Below, piece after piece: positions 6,299 to 9,777 of a DNA stretch of 9,777 nucleotides. The notes below the pieces were generated by a model. The model did not search any database. It was not told where the DNA came from and saw nothing but the letters and a program-made list of their open reading frames with translations. A program made the translations under genes and the position numbers. Position 1 is the first letter of the stretch. Each line of letters begins with the position of its first letter. The DNA is taken from assembly GCA_947450745.1 (NCBI GenBank), contig CANFYD010000102.1:1-9777 (forward strand). The letters run 5' to 3'. Source of the DNA: Burkholderiales bacterium (GTDB lineage: Bacteria > Pseudomonadota > Gammaproteobacteria > Burkholderiales > Burkholderiaceae_C).

Positions 6299-7483
6299 GT
6301 GCGCAAACTTTGGTTGATTTTCGCTCAGACGGCCACGGTGGGGCTGGCGCTGCTGTTTGTGCTGAGCACACTGAAACCGCATTGGTTGCAGTCGCTGGAT
6401 CACTCCAACCCGGTGCGTGGCAACGGCAACTTTGCATCGACAGCGGCCGCACCGCTCGTGGCGAGAACAGCAGCCGAACCCGCCAGCGGCGTCGGCCGCG
6501 CCGGCTACAGCCAAGCCGCCAAGCGCGCGGCACCCGCCGTCGTCAGCATCACCGCCAGCAAGCCGCCCAGCCGCAGCAATGACGCCAACGATCCCTGGCT
6601 GCGCTTTCACTTTGGCCAGCGCCCACCCAATGCCGCCGCACGGCCGCAGACAGGCTTGGGTTCGGGGGTGATCGTATCGGCGGACGGCTATTTGCTGACC
6701 AACAACCATGTGGTCGAGGGTGCGTCCGACATCGAAGTCAGTCTCAGCGACGGCCGCCAAGCCCGCGCCACACTGGTCGGCACCGACCCAGAAAGCGACA
6801 TTGCGCTGCTCAAGATCACGCTGGACAAACTGCCGGTGATTCGCCTGGGCAATGCCGAAGACTTGTTGGTCGGTGATGTGGTGCTGGCAATCGGCAACCC
6901 GTTCAATGTCGGGCAGACCGTCACCTCCGGCATCGTCAGCGCGCTGGGCCGCAACCAACTGGGCATCAATACCTTCGAGAACTTCATCCAGACCGATGCG
7001 GCCATCAATCCCGGCAATTCTGGCGGCGCGCTGGTGGACGCCGAGGGCAGCCTGGTCGGGATCAACACGGCCATTTTTTCGCGCAGCGGCGGCAGCTTGG
7101 GGATCGGGTTTGCAATTCCGATCAGCACGGCCCGCCAAGTAATGGACGCCTTGTTGAGCGACGGGCAGGTCAAGCGCGGCTGGATCGGGGTGCAAACGCG
7201 CGAGCTGACACCGGAATTTGCCCAAGCCTTCAAGGTGCCGATCAGCGCGGGTGTGTTGATCAGCGGCGTGCTGGCCAATGCGCCGGCGGCCAATGCCGGC
7301 CTGAAGCCCGGCGATGTGTTGACCAAGGTCGGCACGCAAGCGGTACAAAGCCCGGCTCAGCTGCTGGCGGCCGTGTCGGCGTTGAAGCCTTTGACGATCA
7401 CCACCGTCTCAGTTCAACGCGGTGCGCAACAACTTGAATTTGCCTTGACCGTGGCACAGCGGCCGAAGCCGCAGGCTGAATGA
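6299..7483 (+). CDS. membrane-anchored HtrA/DegS-type serine protease (trypsin domain plus one PDZ domain)
   Basis: S1C-family serine endopeptidase expected to act on the periplasmic side in envelope quality control. The 394-residue protein starts at a GTG with a good ribosome binding site. Residues 5-24 form a hydrophobic anchor without a clear signal-peptidase site. A flexible Ala/Pro-rich stretch follows to about 75, then the protease domain with H137 (TNNHVV), D167 (SDIALLKI) and S241 (GNSGGAL). One PDZ domain occupies about 295-385, with GWIGV leading into it and the conserved NAGLKPGDV at 332-340. One anchor plus one PDZ is the DegS layout, as against two PDZ domains in DegP/DegQ. A DegS role in a sigma-E cascade cannot be shown, since no rseA or rseB is in the window, so no symbol is given. 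It is divergent from pdxA and ends 7 bp from tatC, which faces it. Confidence 0.94.
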   Translation: MRKLWLIFAQTATVGLALLFVLSTLKPHWLQSLDHSNPVRGNGNFASTAAAPLVARTAAEPASGVGRAGYSQAAKRAAPAVVSITASKPPSRSNDANDPWLRFHFGQRPPNAAARPQTGLGSGVIVSADGYLLTNNHVVEGASDIEVSLSDGRQARATLVGTDPESDIALLKITLDKLPVIRLGNAEDLLVGDVVLAIGNPFNVGQTVTSGIVSALGRNQLGINTFENFIQTDAAINPGNSGGALVDAEGSLVGINTAIFSRSGGSLGIGFAIPISTARQVMDALLSDGQVKRGWIGVQTRELTPEFAQAFKVPISAGVLISGVLANAPAANAGLKPGDVLTKVGTQAVQSPAQLLAAVSALKPLTITTVSVQRGAQQLEFALTVAQRPKPQAE

Positions 7484-7490
7484 GCGGCGC

Positions 7491-8276
7491 TCACTTGGAC
7501 GCGTCGGGCTCGTCGGGCGCTTTCGAGTAGCGAATGAAGTACCCGGCAGCAAACACGCCGACTTCATAAAGAATGCACATCGGGATGGCCAGGGCCAGTT
7601 GGGACACCACATCGGGCGGCGTGATGATGGCGGCGATGACAAAGGCCACAACGATGAAATAGCCTCGGAATTCACGCAGCTTTTCAACCGTAACCAAGCC
7701 CATGCGGGCCAGCATGACGACGATGACCGGCACCTCGAAAGCAGCCCCGAAGGCAATGAACATCGACATCACAAAGCTCAAATAGGCTTCGATGTCAGGT
7801 GCCGCCGTGATGCTTTTGGGCGCGAAGCTCTGGATGAACTTGAACACCTGCCCGAACACGAAGAAGTAGCAAAACGCCACGCCGACGAAAAACAGCAAGG
7901 TGCTGGAAAACACCAGCGGCAGCACCAGCTTCTTCTCATGGGAATAAAGGCCGGGGGCCACAAAGGCCCAAACTTGATACAGCACGATGGGCAGTGCCGC
8001 CATGAAGGCGGCCATCAGCGTGATTTTGAGCGGCACCAGGAACGGCGAGATCACGTTGGTGGCGATCAGCGTCGAGCCTTTGGGCAGTTGCGCCACCAGC
8101 GGTGCGGCCAGCAAGTCGTACAAGGCCGAGGGGCCGGGGAAAATGGCCAGCACACCAAAGGCGATCGCCACCGCGATGGAGGCACGGACCAAGCGGTCGC
8201 GCAACTCGATCAGATGGGAGACAAAGGGCTGTTCGGTGCCAGCGAGTTCATCGTCGGGCTTGGGCGTATCGGTCAT
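7491..8276 (-). CDS. tatC: Sec-independent protein translocase TatC
   Basis: Core receptor of the twin-arginine translocase; with TatB it binds the signal peptides of folded proteins at the inner membrane. The 261-residue protein has six predicted membrane helices. Family signatures are all present: FVSHLIELRDRL at 18-29 (cytoplasmic N-terminal region), QLPKGSTLIAT, YQVWAFVAPGLYSHEKK with E114 in the first cytoplasmic loop, YLSFVMSMFIAFGAAFEVPV with E181 in a membrane helix, and TPPDVVSQ at 219-226. An in-frame TGA two codons upstream of the ATG confirms the start, but no ribosome binding site is visible. It is last in the tatA-tatB-tatC order, 93 bp after tatB. Its stop codon lies 7 bp from that of the facing protease gene. 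Confidence 0.98.
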   Translation of the reverse strand: MTDTPKPDDELAGTEQPFVSHLIELRDRLVRASIAVAIAFGVLAIFPGPSALYDLLAAPLVAQLPKGSTLIATNVISPFLVPLKITLMAAFMAALPIVLYQVWAFVAPGLYSHEKKLVLPLVFSSTLLFFVGVAFCYFFVFGQVFKFIQSFAPKSITAAPDIEAYLSFVMSMFIAFGAAFEVPVIVVMLARMGLVTVEKLREFRGYFIVVAFVIAAIITPPDVVSQLALAIPMCILYEVGVFAAGYFIRYSKAPDEPDASK

Positions 8277-8369
8277 GGGTCACAAGTAAACGAGGAGCGA
8301 CCCGAGCTGACTTGAACTCTGAGTCGGGGCGAACAAGCTGAATGATCAGAATGGACGAAATGAAGGGCG
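8277..8369 (-). other. spacer between tatB and tatC
   Basis: 93 bp, longer than usual within a tat operon. It contains an imperfect stem on either strand: CCC pairing with GGG around GACT (8309-8312) and AGTC (8322-8325), with a 9-nt loop and an asymmetric bulge. No T-run, no ribosome binding site before tatC and no coding potential are seen. It may influence tatC translation, but that is speculation. Confidence 0.4.
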
Positions 8370-8858
8370 TCAGAGCGATCGACCAACGGGACGGAACCGC
8401 GCCACGCGGGCGGCGCCCGACTGGACATGGCGCCTGACACCGACGTTTTGCTTGTACCACTGGGGCGTACTGCCGCGTTTGAGGCGCCAGTTCTTCTTCG
8501 GTGGCTTGTAGCTGGAATGGCCGTGATCGGAGCCGCCATAGGTCGTTTGCGAGTCGGAGCTCAGGCCGCTGCTGGCATCGGCCCAGGTCTGCTCGAACGC
8601 TTGGTTGGCGCTGCTGACCTCTTGCTCGACCGATTGCTTGGCGCTTTCGGCCGCATCCTCGAACTGCCCCTTCATCTTCTTGAGCTCTTCAAGTTCGATC
8701 GAGCGACTGACCTCCGCCTTGACATCCGACACATAGCGCTGCGCCTTGCCCAGCAGGTGGCCCACCGTGCGGGCCACGCGCGGCAAGCGCTCGGGCCCGA
8801 TCACGATCAGGGCCACGGCGCCGATCAGCGCGAGCTTGTCAAAACCGAAGTCAATCAT
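8370..8858 (-). CDS. tatB: Sec-independent protein translocase TatB
   Basis: Partner of TatC in the Tat substrate-receptor complex. The 162-residue protein starts with the TatB signature MIDFGFDKLALIGAVALIVI, a short membrane helix, followed by the GPERLP hinge (21-26) and an amphipathic helix with RTVGHLLGKAQRYVSDVKAEV. E8 of E. coli TatB is replaced by K8 next to D7. A charged helical stretch (about 48-95) leads into a polar region and a basic C-terminal tail, WRLKRGSTPQWYK ... SGAARVARFRP, which I recall as a conserved tail of Burkholderiales TatB. Starts 18 bp after the tatA stop with only a weak ribosome binding site, which suggests translation coupled to tatA. Confidence 0.97.
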   Translation of the reverse strand: MIDFGFDKLALIGAVALIVIGPERLPRVARTVGHLLGKAQRYVSDVKAEVSRSIELEELKKMKGQFEDAAESAKQSVEQEVSSANQAFEQTWADASSGLSSDSQTTYGGSDHGHSSYKPPKKNWRLKRGSTPQWYKQNVGVRRHVQSGAARVARFRPVGRSL

Positions 8859-8876
8859 GCGGTGTCAAACCGGCAA

Positions 8877-9128
8877 TCAAGACTTGGTCTTGGCCTCGAC
8901 GTCGACGGTGTTGCTGTCGTTCGTCGTGTGGGCAGGCTTGGCGGCACCCGTCACTTGTTGGGGCGGCACAGCGGCGTCATCGGTGCCGCCGCCGTCCTTC
9001 ATGCCGTCCTTGAAACCCTTGACGGCGGAGCCGAGATCAGAGCCCATGTTCTTGAGCTTTTTGGTGCCAAAAACCAGCACCACGATGACCAACACAATCA
9101 GCCAGTGCCAAATACTCAACGAACCCAT
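8877..9128 (-). CDS. tatA: Sec-independent protein translocase TatA
   Basis: Forms the oligomers that let folded Tat substrates cross the membrane. The 83-residue protein has one N-terminal membrane helix (about 5-20) with H8 at the usual polar position, the FG hinge at 20-21, and an amphipathic helix (TKKLKNMGSDLGSAVKGFKD). A disordered, acidic tail follows. A strong ribosome binding site, AGGAGAG at 9134-9140, precedes the ATG. Leads the tatABC run and lies 101 bp after hinT, a gap with two inverted repeats that could separate or modulate expression. Confidence 0.97.
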   Translation of the reverse strand: MGSLSIWHWLIVLVIVVLVFGTKKLKNMGSDLGSAVKGFKDGMKDGGGTDDAAVPPQQVTGAAKPAHTTNDSNTVDVEAKTKS

Positions 9129-9133
9129 TGTTT

Positions 9134-9140
9134 CTCTCCT
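9134..9140 (-). promoter_or_regulatory. ribosome binding site of tatA
   Basis: Reads AGGAGAG on the minus strand, five bases before the tatA ATG. It is the only clear ribosome binding site in the tat cluster, fitting higher synthesis of TatA than of TatB and TatC. Confidence 0.8.
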
Positions 9141-9152
9141 GCAATCGAATCT

Positions 9153-9167
9153 GCCATTCTAAATGGC
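9153..9167 (-). repeat. perfect inverted repeat just upstream of tatA
   Basis: GCCATT-CTA-AATGGC, two perfect 6-bp arms with a 3-nt centre, 12 bp upstream of the tatA ribosome binding site. On the coding strand it contains TAGAAT (9156-9161), five of six matches to a -10 box but without a good -35 hexamer. It could be an operator over a tatA promoter or a hairpin in the transcript. Confidence 0.55.
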
Positions 9168-9171
9168 GTGT

Positions 9172-9211
9172 GTGAAACTCACTCGAAGGCCCACATTCTG
9201 TGAGCTTTCAC
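9172..9211 (-). repeat. long imperfect inverted repeat between hinT and tatA
   Basis: On the plus strand GTGAAACTCAC (9172-9182) pairs with GTGAGCTTTCAC (9200-9211): 11 base pairs with a single-base bulge, around a 17-nt loop. In the transcript it would fold between the hinT stop and tatA. No T-run follows in the direction of transcription, so an intrinsic terminator is unlikely; an RNA processing or stabilising hairpin, or a protein-binding site, fits better. Confidence 0.6.
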
Positions 9212-9229
9212 TTGTTTGCAAGGCAAGAA

Positions 9230-9586
9230 TCAGCCCTTCAACCAAGGCCTCGGACCGCCCATCACATGCATATGCAAGTGATACACCTCTTGGCCACCGT
9301 CCGGCCCGGTGTTGATGACGGTGCGAAAGCCATTCTTCACTCCCAACTCGCTCATCAAACGCGGAGCCAGCACTGCCATTGAACCGAGCAGTCCGGCGTG
9401 GCTTTCATCCAACTCGGTCATCGAGGCGATATGCAGCTTGGGGATGATCAGCACATGCACCGGTGCCCAAGGGTTGATATCGTGGAACGCCAGCAGATGC
9501 TCGTCTTCATAGGCCTTGCGGCTGGGGATCTGACCGGCGACGATTTTACAAAATAGGCAGTTGGGGTCGTGTGACATGGCGCTCAT
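9230..9586 (-). CDS. hinT: HIT family purine nucleoside phosphoramidase (HinT-like)
   Basis: Small cytoplasmic nucleotide hydrolase of the histidine-triad superfamily; HinT proteins cleave AMP-lysine and other phosphoramidates. The 118-residue protein has CLFCKIVAGQIPSRKAYED near the start, with a CxxC pair (C10, C13) as in metal-binding HIT proteins, then HDINPWAPVHVLIIPK. The catalytic triad segment is HLHMHVMGG at 103-111, H103-x-H105-x-H107. It ends shortly after the triad, as bacterial HinT does. The start may instead be the ATG at 9577 (MSHDPNCLFCKI), since neither ATG has a clear ribosome binding site. It follows the DUF4870-like gene by 33 bp and precedes tatABC, an order I recall downstream of the his operon in many Burkholderiales. 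Confidence 0.94.
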   Translation of the reverse strand: MSAMSHDPNCLFCKIVAGQIPSRKAYEDEHLLAFHDINPWAPVHVLIIPKLHIASMTELDESHAGLLGSMAVLAPRLMSELGVKNGFRTVINTGPDGGQEVYHLHMHVMGGPRPWLKG

Positions 9587-9619
9587 TCGGTAAGGGGATG
9601 GCAGTTGGGTCCGGCGACA

Positions 9620-9777
9620 TCAGCCATTGATCGCCCGCCCGGCGTTCATCGTCGTCCAGCCGCGCACGATGCGGTAAAGGAACCAGATCGATACCAGCAC
9701 CCAGGCGATCCAGCCGGGTATGAAAAACAAGAACCACAGCGGCGCGGTCAGCAAGTACAAAACGCCCGCCCACAGCA
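9620..9777 (-). CDS. small membrane protein, DUF4870-like, 5' end missing
   Basis: Only the last 51 residues are in the window, up to the TGA at 9620-9622. They form two hydrophobic segments, VLYLLTAPLWFLFFIPGWIA and WVLVSIWFLYRIVRG, followed by the short tail WTTMNAGRAING. The ending YRIVRGW...N.GRAI resembles the C-terminus of DUF4870 membrane proteins that I recall between hisI/hisE and the HIT gene in Burkholderiales. The function of the family is unknown. Another frame is also open over this stretch, but the hydrophobic frame fits family and context much better. It lies 33 bp upstream of hinT in the same direction and is probably in its operon. Confidence 0.75.
   Translation of the reverse strand, partial: LWAGVLYLLTAPLWFLFFIPGWIAWVLVSIWFLYRIVRGWTTMNAGRAING

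Noticed and set aside
6269..7348. 359-codon minus-strand open frame opposite the HtrA-type protease
   Set aside because: The protease frame has a full catalytic triad and PDZ domain; the reverse frame is a low-information shadow.
9172..9211. CRP-like TGTGA...TCAC elements between hinT and tatA
   Set aside because: The half-sites are spaced by 3 and 4 bases instead of the 6 required for a CRP site; an inverted repeat explains both better.
1..9777. Undescribed defence, mobile or biosynthetic system
   Set aside because: All genes but the DUF1631 and DUF4870-like ones belong to well-known housekeeping families, and no integrase, transposase, toxin-antitoxin pair or array was found.

Overview
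The window looks like ordinary core chromosome of a GC-rich betaproteobacterium, most likely of the order Burkholderiales. The grounds are a cytochrome b with the PVWY form of the Qo motif, a TatB with a long basic tail ending in a SGAARVARFRP-type sequence, a DUF1631 protein, and the run DUF4870-like gene, HIT gene, tatA, tatB, tatC. The taxonomic call is inference from remembered gene families. No mobile element, phage, CRISPR array, tRNA or rRNA was seen.

Layout from left to right. (1) 1-1578, minus strand: petA (Rieske protein) followed by petB (cytochrome b, cut by the left edge), the start of a bc1 operon whose cytochrome c1 gene would lie outside the window. (2) 1579-1804: 226-bp divergent spacer. 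(3) 1805-2248, plus: mscL, the large-conductance mechanosensitive channel. (4) 2386-4968, plus: a long DUF1631 protein of unknown function. (5) 5018-6052, minus: pdxA, convergent with the DUF1631 gene. (6) 6053-6298: 246-bp divergent spacer with two perfect short inverted repeats. (7) 6299-7483, plus: a membrane-anchored HtrA/DegS-type serine protease with a GTG start. (8) 7491-9777, minus: DUF4870-like fragment (cut by the right edge), hinT, tatA, tatB and tatC in transcription order. No gene-free stretch reaches 300 bp.

How the genes connect: bc1 carries electrons from ubiquinol to cytochrome c, and its Rieske subunit is a known Tat substrate in other proteobacteria; the Tat translocase itself is encoded about 6 kb away. 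Here the Rieske Tat motif reads KR instead of RR. The HtrA-type protease would act on the periplasmic face in envelope quality control, and MscL protects the envelope against osmotic downshift. PdxA (vitamin B6 synthesis) and the DUF1631 protein have no evident functional tie to the rest.

I found no convincing undescribed multi-gene system. The points most worth a second look are the DUF1631 protein with its 12-bp tandem repeat, the KR Tat motif of the Rieske protein, and two stacked inverted repeats between hinT and tatA.
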